A DNA stretch of 64,000 bases from Albugo candida (taxonomy: Eukaryota; Oomycota; Peronosporomycetes; Albuginales), in contig JBDOQK010000084.1 of assembly GCA_040437565.1 (NCBI GenBank), forward strand, positions 1-64,000, given 5' to 3'. A model generated the notes under the pieces. That model worked only from the letters and a program-made list of their open reading frames with translations, had not been told where the DNA came from and made no database searches. The position numbers and the translations under genes are program-made. Positions within the stretch are counted from its first letter, which is position 1; each line of letters opens with the position of its first letter. This document shows positions 49,101 through 59,940 of this stretch, piece after piece.

Positions 49101-49760
49101 TTCCGGCATGCAGATGCAATCTAGAAGATTCTTGCGCCGTATCCGTCCACTAAATTTCTCTTCATTCGGGTGTTAAATTCGCCAGGCGTCTGCCACCCAG
49201 CGGGGGAACTTATGAAAAACACGCTAATCGACTTGGTTCGTGTAGAGTAGCTCCACTGAAACCATCGATCGTTGGATCGAGTGGTGTGCTGCAATCACCA
49301 AATACGAGATATATTTTGGTCGATTCGAAAGTGTTGGGGAGCAATAACTCATATAAAATCACTCTTTTCTCGGCCTTGACCGTTGCATATACATTGTGAA
49401 AATACATGGGTGCATCTGAATGAGAAGCAGCAAAATCAAATAGCGATTTCGAAAATTTCATCACGTGAGTACTTCAGCATTTGTATAACCAGAAAACGAT
49501 GAATTAAGGCATTGTTGTGGTCATTGACAGACATTGTGAGCTTCATTTTTGAATGTGATCAAAGTGGAAGATTTCAGTCGGATGTGATCGAGGAACTTGG
49601 CTTTTTGAACGCAACAAATAAAGTGTCGTGATAGGATGTGGTCGATAAAAAGATGACTATTTACATGAATTCCATTAACATTCACCGTGAGTGCTGAGAT
49701 ATTGTTCCACGTTGTAATAGTGATATAGCCCTTAGTATTTACGCTGAAGTCGACCAGCAA
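46101..49760 (-). pseudogene. LINE family B ORF2: endonuclease-RT-zf-RVT
   Basis: The endonuclease N-terminus has ITTWNNISALTVNVNGI and FICCVQKAKF (49760-49521). YLVFGDCSTPLD at about 49285-49320 corresponds to the GDFN(T)PL motif with Phe-Asn changed to Cys-Ser. RT contains ISSPYMDGLPPAFYQIDPETF at about 48495-48560, equivalent to the PGPDGLP motif, then PDKDRTIALLCPDVKVL and AFVRGK with stops between (about 48420-48310), IRLLYSNTKAQLVL (about 48095-48135) and FLADDLRFL (about 47890-47920), where the catalytic ADD is kept. The C-terminal motif ESDLHLFLKCDHTTHLW is at about 46660-46712, followed by a 286-codon open stretch in another frame (46961-46101). Stops are frequent. Confidence 0.82.
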
Positions 49761-49785
49761 TCAACTTCGGTTCGCCATCTTCTTT

Positions 49786-50860
49786 TCAGGGGTGAAGTGT
49801 TGCCTTTCCTTCTGGGAAAAAGCTAAGATTGACGGAGAGCTCGCTGTTATCACCACAGAGAAGTGCTCGCCATTTACCCTCAAACCATTGAGACCAACAC
49901 TTTGATGACCCGGAATCATTATCACTGATATGTCGGTAAGATATCGGATCCAGCGATCGTCGGTGTAAAATTATGCGGAAATACACAGAAATAAAAGTTC
50001 CAACAACGCGACATATTTGGTTGCTTAAGTCAAACAATGAACTATATCCGGCACTGCATTTCACTAAGACATTACTTTCTCAATGAATACGGATCTATTT
50101 GAAGAAACTTTTCCACCAATGAGACGACTCCATCGCATCGCAAAAGTAACATCTTCGACGAGACTGTGGGCTGCAAAAATGCAATCAAACTTAAGTAGAT
50201 CCTTTAAATCATGTCTTGATTTATCATTCGACTCCATACGCGCGAGTAGCACACCGTTCATGGTGATCCAATAGTCAAGTGTCCCTCATTTTTTTAGCCA
50301 TATTTGTGCAGAACAGTACGAGCTTTCTCACATTAGAGATGCAAGCATCGACTTGAACCAGCTTGTCGGTCGGAGCGGGTAGAGGGCATTTTTGGAATCG
50401 ATTTTCAAGGACTCTACTATTTCACCAGTTCTGCTTCGTTCTCTTCACTTTTTCGAACGTTGCATACGGTTTTTGGTAAAAGTGTGCCGCCTCTTTCGAA
50501 GTGGCCACCGCTTCTGGGATAAAAACGCTCAAACGTTTTCGTCATCCTTTAAATGTTTACCCTATCATTAATTAGGAAGAAGGAATGAATTTACGCTGGG
50601 GGTACGATTTATAATGTTGGCCCGCAGTCATAGAGTTCCCCTAATTATATATGGATAGTAAAGTGGAAGCTTGTTTTATGATCATTTGTTCATCCTTGAG
50701 TGTACACTTTCTTCCATAAGAGATCTGTGCAAGTTTCCCTTCAATCACGATCCAAATTAAGGTACAATTCTGCTGAGCAGCATGCCAGAATTTGATAACC
50801 ATTTGAGTTTGATTATAATGAATGAGCTTATAAGACTCCTGCCTCACGCTTTTCAATAGC
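49786..50860 (-). pseudogene. LINE family B ORF1-like region
   Basis: Minus-strand open stretches at 50856-50641, 50261-50064 and 50064-49786 precede the endonuclease. None has a recognisable RNA-binding or zinc-knuckle motif. The assignment is from position only. Confidence 0.3.
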
Positions 50861-50956
50861 CTATATTGAGGCTAGAGTAACAAAAAGGGTGCGCATTTAT
50901 CGTATTGACAAATCGTCATTAAATGGATCAACAACCGCATTAGGCGTTTCTTTACT

Positions 50957-51204
50957 TGATGTCAGGCCGCCTGATAAGCGCGGCACGACATGTCACGTAC
51001 CCAGTTGTGTTAGGGATAGACGAATAAAAGCATTTTGGATACGCCATGACGTCACAGTCTGACGTCATAAGATGACGACCTATAAATCTTCTAGATGAAC
51101 TAGAAACATATACATTTATAGGCGTCGAGGGAGCACAGAGTATCAAGCTAAGGACCTAGATCTTTCCAGTTAAAAATATACCAAGTGAAGAAAGAGTCTC
51201 GTCA
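50957..51204 (+). repeat. Gypsy 2 5' LTR
   Basis: Starts TGATGTCAGGCC and ends GAGTCTCGTCA. Two exact TGACGTCA palindromes lie at 51047-51054 and 51060-51067. Confidence 0.85.
51047..51067. promoter_or_regulatory. Paired CRE-like palindromes in the Gypsy 2 LTR
   Basis: Two copies of TGACGTCA separated by five bases, with a third related TGACG at about 51073. The 3' LTR keeps TGACGTCG at 56756-56763 and related TGATGTCA and TGTCACAG sites. A role as a bZIP-dependent enhancer is inferred. Confidence 0.4.
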
Positions 51205-51279
51205 TCTGGTAGCACTTGCTGGTCATCGCAGCAACTCCGTCTTTAACACCGCCGTCTTAGCCGTGCTCGCCGTCCGTGC

Positions 51280-53300
51280 CGCACGACCGTTCACGCTCAA
51301 GAGCAGTGATTAGGAGAGCCATTTCTAAGTTCCAGTCTTTTTTGGGAAAGGACTCCTTTCCAATGGCTGTAAATCCTCCGGGCGATTTGTACTGCCACCG
51401 TAATCGAGATCGAAATCCTAATTGGCTAAAACTCGTCTTGTTACAGTTACAAATCTGTTGCTATCTGAAGGTCATTACTTCGGTTCATGACCCGTCAGCG
51501 GCGTAAGCAACCCACGAAACTCGACATTAAAGACTCGCTAGCCCAGCTGGCCATAAAGAAGCCGAATGCAGCAGAGAATTTGCGGGCGGATCTTCTGGAA
51601 TCGATCCGTCACTCCTGCCGCATTCTTGCAGGTTCAAGAGACACCTGGATACGGTTTACCCCTCCGACTCCCGCATAAAAGATCAGGGTTCGCCTACTTG
51701 CGCACGGCAGCAACTTGCTCAGCTTCGAGAGCACTGTGAACCTGTGCATCTTACGCGAGCTCGCAAAAAAAATAAGCTCGAAACTGTCCGAGCCTCTTAT
51801 TCCGAACCACCGGGATACAAAGTCGTACCCTTCCTCCAACAACCGACCGCCAAGTCAAAAAGGCCCTTGAGACCCAGAGCAAAGATTACCAAGAGAATTA
51901 TCCAAGAAAAAAAAGTCCGTAGATCAACCACCTGTATATAATTAATGGTTAACATCAGTTACTAATCGTTTTTACTCTATAATGTCTACCCAATAACCAC
52001 AGAGCAGCATGCACAGTTGCTGTACTCTATGCTGGGGAATAAGTAAAAGCAGTCTTAGTTATTGGGGCAATATCAAAAGTCAAAACAGCTATCAAAAATG
52101 AAGCTAGAAAGTTAAGCTTCCGACGTATGGGGGTAGGTTGGAGGAATCATTCCAACTCTAGAAGGATCAAGTGGAGCAGTACTTCTTGCAAGTGGAGTGG
52201 ACTGGAAAAGGGAGGAACTTTTTCAAAGAATACTCGCCCTATTAGATGGGACACCGAAGCAAGGAGCCGCTAAGTTGTACGTGATCCAAAAATAGTATGT
52301 CACTAACGTGGACGATTTCTTCAGCAAAGTCGAACGGAATTCGTTCCTGCTGATCCGCAAGAGCGTCTGCGCAAAATATGAACAATATGAGTGGGCGCTA
52401 TGTCAAAAATCTCCGAGATAATGTGGTCAAATTTCGCCTCGTAGTCACTCAACTCCGAGATGTTAGCGAGCTGTACCAAATCCCCTACTTCCCACAAAGA
52501 CTTACGTGTCGTACATGAAAAGAGGCTCAAAAACGGCGCTGTAGAACTTTGTTCGAAGCTATTACTGTTGCGTTGGACTTTGGCTGCTCTCATCCCGAGA
52601 TATTCCCAAGGAAACGCGCACGATAGACCGAGGTATAGATCGTACGAAAATATCCGTCGATATCGATCGAACAATGGTCTAGAGCCAAAAAATCAATGGA
52701 CTTTAGAAACGTGCAGATTCCGTCTCGTGACGAATGTCGCAGCCGAAATCTATGCTTGAAGTGCGGTATTCCGAATCACTGCTCCGCAACGTGTAACAAT
52801 CGCCAAACACGTACTGATAAGGCAAACAATTGTTCAGGTCGGAACTATCAGCAGCGTCTAAATCGTCAGCATGTCAATAATATGGACAGCCGTGAGGACG
52901 AAAAAATTACAAATGTTTACGGCCGTGTCACGATCTATGTCGTGGAAGTTTAAAGAAAATCAGAGTAAGAACCTATCTACTTAGATATCAAGCAGCTATG
53001 GGTAGGACATGCCAGCTCAGAGTCGACTACTAGTGCAGAATGGTGTCATTGGACATAAATCCTTCAAGATTTTGATCGTCTCTGGTGCTTCAACAAATCT
53101 GATTAAACCCAGTCTGGCATCAAAAGTGCTAATCTCACAGAAGGTTCAAACGTGTTGTTTTGATGGAGTGTGGACATCGAGTCAGCCCACCAAAACAAGA
53201 AAAAGGTACCGTTCCGTAGAAAGAATGGAGCTCTCAAGATGCGGAAGATGCGGTTCACGTAATGGGACCTACCGGATATACACGACTTCCTATTTGATCA
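51280..53300 (+). pseudogene. Gypsy 2 gag and protease
   Basis: Capsid-like sequence is recognisable as KLPTYGGRLEESFQL then KDQVEQYFLQVEW (about 52112-52200), parallel to the FALFEEQVQQCFE region of Gypsy 1. A complete zinc knuckle CLKCGIPNHCSATC (CX2CX4HX4C) is at about 52753-52794, inside the 52696-52953 ORF. The protease reads LIVSGASTNLIKPSLASKV at about 53071-53125, with Val where the catalytic Asp should be. Many stops occur between these blocks. Confidence 0.8.
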
Positions 53301-53539
53301 ACCATGGTTCACCAAGGGTAACCTAAAGATTGTTTATCGTACGAAACAAATTAAAATTGCTGCCCGCACGAAGCAAGAAGTAGATGGTCCGACCTTCCGA
53401 AAGAAGATGAAAAGTGGAGCCTGTAAGGAGATATATCGATTGAAAGTTCCCAACGTAGAACAATCGGAAATACCGCAAAAGTTGAAACCAATTCTGGACG
53501 AGTAAAAGGACGAATCTACCAAACACGTCCCGAATGAAT

Positions 53540-56500
53540 GTCTCCAACGCAATCAGTTAACTTCGAGTTGCAAATGAAGCCTGACGCGTTGACGGGGCCC
53601 GTGCCCCTTTCCGTTTTTCGAAGGATGAGCAGGACGCACTGCAGCAATTCGCTGAAGATATCATACGAAAAGGATGGATTGAAGCATCAAACTCTTCATT
53701 ATTCTCATATTTTTTTTCGGATTTCAAAGAAAGATCCCACAACCGGAAAGTTCCCTTAACGTGCTGGACCCTAAACGTGCTGGATGGCCTCGAAGCGGAT
53801 ATTCGAAGATCTTCAATTGATGGATGATTAACTACCGCTATGTTAACAGCATGTCAGTCGTGGCAAAAATTCTTTTACCAATGATCGAAAAGCTATTAGA
53901 CCGCATGGTTGGATCCAAGTATTTTACGCTTCTCGATCTTGCACAAGGGTATCATCAAATGGAAGTGTTACCATCAGGTGACCCTATATGGCCTTCAGAA
54001 CTCAAAAAGAAACGTATGAATGCTGTGTAGCACCAATGGTTTATCGGAAATGCCTGGATTCTTTTCACGTCCATGGTGAACGATGTTCGATAAGCTCGGA
54101 AAGTTTATTGTCGTATATCTCGACGACATATGTATCTTCTCCCATATAATCGAGGACCACGTCAGCCACGTTTGCGGCGTATGCGAAGTGTTGGGCAAGT
54201 AGAAGCTTTATGCTCGACAATCCTAATGTGCATTTTGTCGTACGGAGTCCCATTCTTCGGGCATATGCTTTCATAAAGAGGTCTGCGAGTCGACCCAAAT
54301 AAAATTGATACAATCGCAAAGTTTCAAGCGACGGCATGTCGCAAGGGATTGCTGAGTTTTATGGGACTAGCTGAATATTGATTCATCTGCAATTTTGTAC
54401 GGATATCGCGTCCTCTTCGAGATCTCACCAAGCAAGATACTTAATGAAACTGGAGGCATGATCAGAAAAAAGCGTTCAACGCATTAAAAGTCACACTGCA
54501 GAAGTCGCCGACCCTGAAGTTGCCAAACTTTACTCACTCTTTCATTGTAACGACGGATGCTTGTGGATTCTCTATGGGTGGTGTTTTTTCGCAACGTATC
54601 GACGACAACGACCAATCAATTTCATATTATTTGAATCATCTGGGCTCTCATGAATTAAAATGGCCAGCTCACGAGAAACAGCTGTTAGCCATCTAGACTG
54701 CTGTGGAAAATGGAGTGCGTATCTCCATGGACGATATCTTTCAGTCTATACCGACAAGTCAGCGTGCAAGTGGATGTTCCACCATCCAAAAGTGTCTCCA
54801 AAGATGTCGCGAATGCTGACGTTCTTTACCCCGTTTGACTTTGTCTTACATCATGTGAAAGGACGGTCAAATGTCGTGGCCGACGGATTATCTTGTTCAG
54901 CAGTGTCTGGAGATCATTCCAACGCACCCTCTGTTTCTATTAATCATGTTCCCGATATGTCGCACGTCGTACATGAGTGCACAGATGCCTGTAATCGACA
55001 CACCAATCTGCTGGATAAAGACATGGTTCACTGGGCCCTCATTCAGTACCTTCTGCTGGATGCCTCCCAACTCTTACTCGAATACGAGCAGGTGTGGGGG
55101 GCAGTCGTCTCATAGGAGTCACTCAGGAGCAAATCCATAACGCCGAGTTTCACGTTGTGCGCGCACATCTTAGCAAAGAAATGCGAAAAGCGATTCAGCA
55201 AGGATATCGCAAAGACAAGTTTTTCAGCAAGATATTAAGATATTAAAATCAAAGCAGGCGAATGTCAACTCCGTAATCGACAAAGGACCCATACATTTGA
55301 AGAAAGAGGGTGCAATGCAGCAATTATGTATTCCAGACACGCCGGAATTAAAGAAAAAGATCTTATGAGAGTTTCACGATGCAGCCACAGCAGCATATCC
55401 AGGAGTGTGCAGAACTGCATGAAGTCGAAACAATGGTAGTACTGGCCGGAGATACTTGACACGGTACAGAAGTACGTCGAGACATGTGAAGCATGCGCTC
55501 GATGGAAGTCAGACATCCATCAAAAGAGCGGATTCATGATTCCTATCACCGTTGCGGAGGAATGCTGGGAAGTAGTGTCAATGGACTTCATTACTTGGCG
55601 ACCCTTGTCGGAAGGGTATGACGCTATTTGCTTCGTCGTAGACAAGCTGTCCAAGCGACCGATTTAGGTACCAACGTCTGAGACTACTGAGTCGAGAGAC
55701 ACCGAGAAGTTCTTTTTCGATGCCGTAATCCGACATCATGGACTGCCGAAGTTATCATCAGTGATCGGGATCCGAAGTTGAGGGCAAACTTCTGGAAATC
55801 TCTAATGAACATAATGGGTGTCAAGCTATGCATGACGACCGCTCATAGGGCATAGGAAGAGGAACAGACAGAACGCCAAAACTTGGTTTAGAAGACGCAT
55901 TACGCTGCCTGGTATCGTACAGCGGAGAGAACTGGGCAAAGATTCTTGGTACCATATAGTACGCTTACGCCACCTCGGTGAACGCTTTTACTAAACTCAC
56001 CCCGTTTGAGATCGATACCGGAAGAAAGGTACCCGACCTAATTGCTCACGAATACAGATACTCCGAGGTTCGGGATCTGCAACTAATCTCAGAATTCGCC
56101 TCAAAGTTCTCCATAGATCGTGAAGAGCTAGTGCGTAAAGCATATGAAAACCTAGAACAGGCCCAGGCAATGCAGTAGAAGTACTACGACGTTAAAGAAT
56201 AAGCCTCACCTTCGATGTTGGTGACTTAGTTCCGCTGAAAACCAAGAAACTGCCACTCAAAACAATTACAGCTCACATTGAGTTGGAGGAAGGAAAGGTC
56301 GCGGCTAAAAAAAAGATGATCAACACGAATTTAGCTAAGTTAAAGCTACCGAAATATATAGAGACTGCACTCATCATCCAACGTCGACCTAATCCCTCCA
56401 TAGAAGCCAAATACCTCTGAGTTCGCTGGACGACCAATTCCGAAAGTTTCCTTAGTTATCCTAGAGTCAGACACGGGAGAGGAACTACACATTGTGGAAA

Positions 56501-56690
56501 TATTGATTCGTTGCCGGCATCCCGATCATCAAATAGAATGGCTAGTAAAATGGAACGTCCACCCGGAGTGTGATAGTAATTAGGAGCGCGAGAAAGCTAT
56601 CCGCCACGTTTCACATCGGCAGCGACTAATACAGGACTTTTGGGACCACCAACGCGAAGTAAAGTCATGGGAGATATCATGACGTCTTGT
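53540..56690 (+). pseudogene. Gypsy 2 pol: RT, RNase H, integrase, chromodomain
   Basis: RT includes INYRYVNSMSVVAKILLPM and FTLLDLAQGYHQMEV (53827-53970) and VVYLDDICIFS-type sequence at about 54110-54140. RNase H covers about 54500-54900, with FIVTTDACGFSMGGVF and KWPAHEKQLLAI followed by a stop, then HPKVSPKMSRMLTFF. Integrase has VAEECWEVVSMDFITW (about 55553-55600), FCFVVDKLSKRP-like sequence, IRHHGLPK and QTERQNLV (about 55866-55890), where the catalytic Glu is retained. A chromodomain remnant is at about 56480-56640 (ELHIVEILI, EWLVKWN, HVSHRQRLIQDF). The reading frame is broken more than ten times. Confidence 0.85.
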
Positions 56691-56930
56691 ACGCGCGACA
56701 CGACAGAGCGCCTACCCGGGTGTGCTGCACAACCAAATGCATATTGGATAGGCCATGACGTCGAAGTATGATGTCATTAAATAATGTCACAGTCTACCGT
56801 CACGAGAAGACGACACCACGAAGCTTCTAGAATATCTATACTGGCAGGATTACAGGTAGCACAGTGTAGCGAACTAAGGACCTATATCTCTTCAGTTAGA
56901 AATATACCAAGTGAAGCTCAATTCTGCACA
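56680..56930 (+). repeat. Gypsy 2 3' LTR
   Basis: Starts TGACGTCTTGTACG and ends TCTGCACA. It is aligned with the 5' LTR through CACGAC, ATTGGATA-GCCATGACGTC, CTAAGGACCTA and AAATATACCAAGTGAAG. Confidence 0.85.
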
Positions 56931-58364
56931 AGAATAGTCTAAAACTACTGCGATTTATCAATCAAATAAGATTCATGATTGCAAGTATATGTTAAACACG
57001 AATGTCTTCGTACCAGAACCAACGAAAGTGAAACCTGTAAATTCCTTGGAACGTTTGAAGACGCAATGAAAATGAAAGCAGAGTGTCAGTTGCTAGCTTT
57101 GTTCGAAGAAAAAACACCGCCCAAAGGTCATGTCTCTGATACCACAAGCTTCACTAAATGAGCTTTGGATTCATTCTTTTGGTCTCAACAATTTCCCTTG
57201 ATATTCCTCCAGACAAGCAGCAACAAATGGTCGATTCTTTGGTAGATTAGCTGAATGCGAGTTCTGTTATAATAAATACTTGTAGTTGCTACAATTCCGT
57301 AATTCGGCTTTTTACGATTCTCTGGTCACCCACACCTTGCGTTCAGGTGCCCATTTCGGTTCTCTTCCTACGAATGAGTTGATGGACGTGTCTAAAAGCA
57401 ATTTGCGGAGTGGATGAAGAAGTTAGATGATGCTTTCAACTAGCAGGATGGGTACTGATCAAACAAACAACATCTGGAGCGATATCGCTAATGACGATGG
57501 TGCAAATGATGTAACGACAAGAAAGAAAAATAATGCGCACAAATGAGTGGATTCCAATGGTAAGTTTAGGTGAGAGGAGTTCAATTTATCGAAACTTCGG
57601 ACCCAGTACCAAATCATTAAGTGTAAGTTAGTACATTTCAATCAGAATAGACACTAAATAATTGCAGTGGGAAATTGCTAAGGTCAATTAGTGGAATGAA
57701 GGTTCACACTAAGCATTTTTTAAGTCAAAGCCAATACAATACTTGAGGAAGCGCGATGTTGATATCGCTTTCACTTCATTCCGATGCATTTCTTAGCTAG
57801 CAGAAAGATAAATATGTTTACAAATTGTGCGTGGGCCTCCATGCAAGCTACAGGACTCAAACAGTTTTCTCACTAGCGACACAGATTGGAAACATATTTA
57901 CATCGTAGACGACTTAGAGCCTGCCGAGTGGATATACAGAATACACACGATGCTGTACCAGAAGCCTCATATCGTCCTTGCAATAATTGAAATTCACATC
58001 GTCATCGTTCAAGGTGTCCAGACGTCTCAGATCGATCCTTAATCACATTTGTTATTCTTGTGAATGGATCAAATGCTTCACGAGTATAACAGGGAGGATG
58101 GGACGTTGATAACTGCACAGTTTTTTCACGGACAATCGCCACAATCTCTACCGATCAGGTAACTCGACCGACTCCCTCTTCTTTAAGAGATTTTCTTTTG
58201 CCTGAAGATAAGACATTTTCACCTAAAACTTACTTAAAGATCATCTACTCTAGCTCCTGTCTTGTACTAATAGAAAGAAGGAATTTTAAAAGCAAAAGGA
58301 CTCAACAAAAGGAACACTGCCATATTAACGTATGCACCATTCCAAGCAGCAAAGTCAGTCATCT
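56931..58364. other. No supportable gene
   Basis: A 60-codon ORF at 56979-57161 (plus) and other short ORFs are unrecognised. The plus-strand frame at 57827-58042 opens with GTG rather than ATG. Confidence 0.45.
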
Positions 58365-59300
58365 TTATTGATATTAGAAGTCATACATCGGAGCTGTTTG
58401 GAAAACCTAGAATAATTTTCTTTTAGAATTGCTCCAACCTACGTTTATTGATATCGTAAGCAATAGACTTGTGACACTACATAATTCAACAAGAGGCTGG
58501 CTCTAGTTGAATTTCGAGTAGGACCCGATGCTTAAACTAGATACGAGTTATTTCAAAAAGTCGATGTTGTGATCCATTTATATTGCCTCTAGTCACTTCT
58601 GCTTCACTTTTTCGTGTTGAATTTACGTACCGTATCGATGGCCGAGGGCTGTTCATTTCCTGTGCTCAAGAACCATACTGCTCTTTTTTAGTATTTAGCA
58701 GGAAAACGACTCGGTGAAGATATTTAGTGGGATAGACGTTTCCATGTGATATGCCAAGGTAATGCTTCACAAGCTTCTTATCGACGGTAAAACATTTTGA
58801 TAGAGAAGACTTCACTATCTGAAGCAGGATGGGCGTGCTAAGAAAATAGCACCCTAGTATCAAAATATGGAATTTTAGATGCTGAGTATAAGAGGCTGTA
58901 TCGATACTTTACTCGGAATATCAGTGTCCTGTATCCACATTAACTCTTCGATAGTCCAATCCAATGCGATCGTATCGATTGTAACAACACAGATAGACTT
59001 CGTACTGGTGTTTGCCGCTTTTGCGCTCACATAAAGCAATATAGATATGAAGTATTAGCATGGATGTAGCGCTTCATACAATGAAACGTAGAGGTTAGAT
59101 AATGAAAATTACTTCTTTTCTTTAGAATTAGTTATCCTATGCGACCACTTTGCCAAATGGCAATATCTGCGACAGAATTACGTATTGTTCATGCGTCGAA
59201 GGAGGCAGATAGTCCTCAATTCTATAATAGTGACATCTTTCGACATGGCTACCCATTCCAATATGCTCTAAATTTTCTCAGCCTAGAAAATATCAATGTG
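58365..59300 (+). repeat. Dispersed ~0.9 kb repeat, copy 2
   Basis: Colinear with 10290-11190. The last part keeps a plus-strand ORF (59139-59378, 79 codons) whose ISATELRIV and GYPFQYALNFL residues are conserved in the other copy as ISAPEVRIV and GYPIRYV.NSL. Other frames are broken. It lies about 0.6 kb upstream of the intact 720-codon gene, whereas copy 1 is about 4 kb from the decayed paralogue and in the opposite relative orientation, so the two are not one conserved cassette. Confidence 0.7.
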
Positions 59301-59940
59301 GTAATGTATGACTGTCTTCAAAAAATATCTCTGCATTCTCAGAAAATAATCAAAAACCGTACGAGCTATTCTATATGAGTGTTATCACAGTGACATGCAT
59401 GATCTTGTTGTATTAAGCTTTCTTTTGTGGAGTATTTTGGCATGGTAACGTCATGTATTTTTAAAAATACAAGTGTCTCGGATTGCTTCCAGCGCAATCT
59501 ATTAAGGCCTCATTTAGATTGTCAGATATCATCGAAATATACTGAGATAGGAGCAAAGAAGGCGCGGCCTCCAAGTCGTATAAATAAATGAACGCAGCAT
59601 CAGTAGGACGACTTCACGGCATCGTCAAAATGTGTTTATAATCACAAATAGACTATCTTTCCGTTCGAAGAACCTCGGAACGCGAAAGTGTTTATCATAC
59701 ATCAGTTATACTCTCCCCCTGGAACGTGAACTTCTTGCAATAGTATACAGAGAAACAACGCCCGCATTGTTAGGAGTTGGTGAAGGCAGTTACGAAGTAG
59801 AAGACTGGTGCGTCGATCTATCTTCTCCGATTGAGCACTTGAGTCATGACCCGTAACCGAGAGTGTAAAAAAGGTGTACGGATTGGTTTATATGATAAAA
59901 TGTACGTGGCATAACCAAGACATAATAATTGGCTGATTCG
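59301..59940. other. 5' flank of the 720-codon gene
   Basis: A frame at 59632-59856 opens with GTG and is not called. The last 80 bases (about 59845-59940) resemble the flank of pseudogene copy 1: ATGACCCGTAACCGAG against ATGACACGTGAGCGAG, then a GATTGG(T/C)TTAT block. Confidence 0.5.
59928..59934. promoter_or_regulatory. Inverted CCAAT-type motif next to the start codon
   Basis: ATTGGCT lies six bases before the ATG. The same ATTGGCT (plus-strand AGCCAAT, 6230-6236) stands six bases before the first ATG of pseudogene copy 1. The context is conserved as ATTGGCT(G/T)ATT. It could be part of a core promoter or leader; function is unknown. Confidence 0.35.

Larger units (their letters stand above)
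46101..50860 (-). mobile_element. LINE family B, near full-length copy (B3), decayed
   Basis: Minus-strand order is ORF1-like sequence (about 50860-49786), endonuclease (49760-49210), reverse transcriptase (about 48690-47400) and zf-RVT tail (about 46770-46650). Its 3' end abuts a Copia fragment and its 5' end lies next to the Gypsy 2 LTR. It shares its 3' half with B1 and B2. No tail or target duplication was identified, so limits are approximate. Confidence 0.8.
50957..56930 (+). mobile_element. Ty3/Gypsy chromovirus-type retrotransposon 2, old and decayed
   Basis: LTRs of about 248 and 251 bp at both ends flank a plus-strand gag-pol with a C-terminal chromodomain. Both LTRs start TGA(T/C)GTC and share CTAAGGACCTA and AAATATACCAAGTGAAG near their ends. 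They differ clearly more than the Gypsy 1 pair, including an ~8 bp deletion near the start of the right LTR. No matching target duplication was seen (TTACT left, AGAAT right). Coding sequence has stops every few dozen codons. It is a different family from Gypsy 1 but in the same branch and orientation. Confidence 0.9.

Noticed and set aside
59632-59856. ORF upstream of the 720-codon gene as a separate gene or RNase H fragment
   Set aside because: It opens with GTG. The ERELLAIVY resemblance to Gypsy RNase H is one short block with no flanking support.
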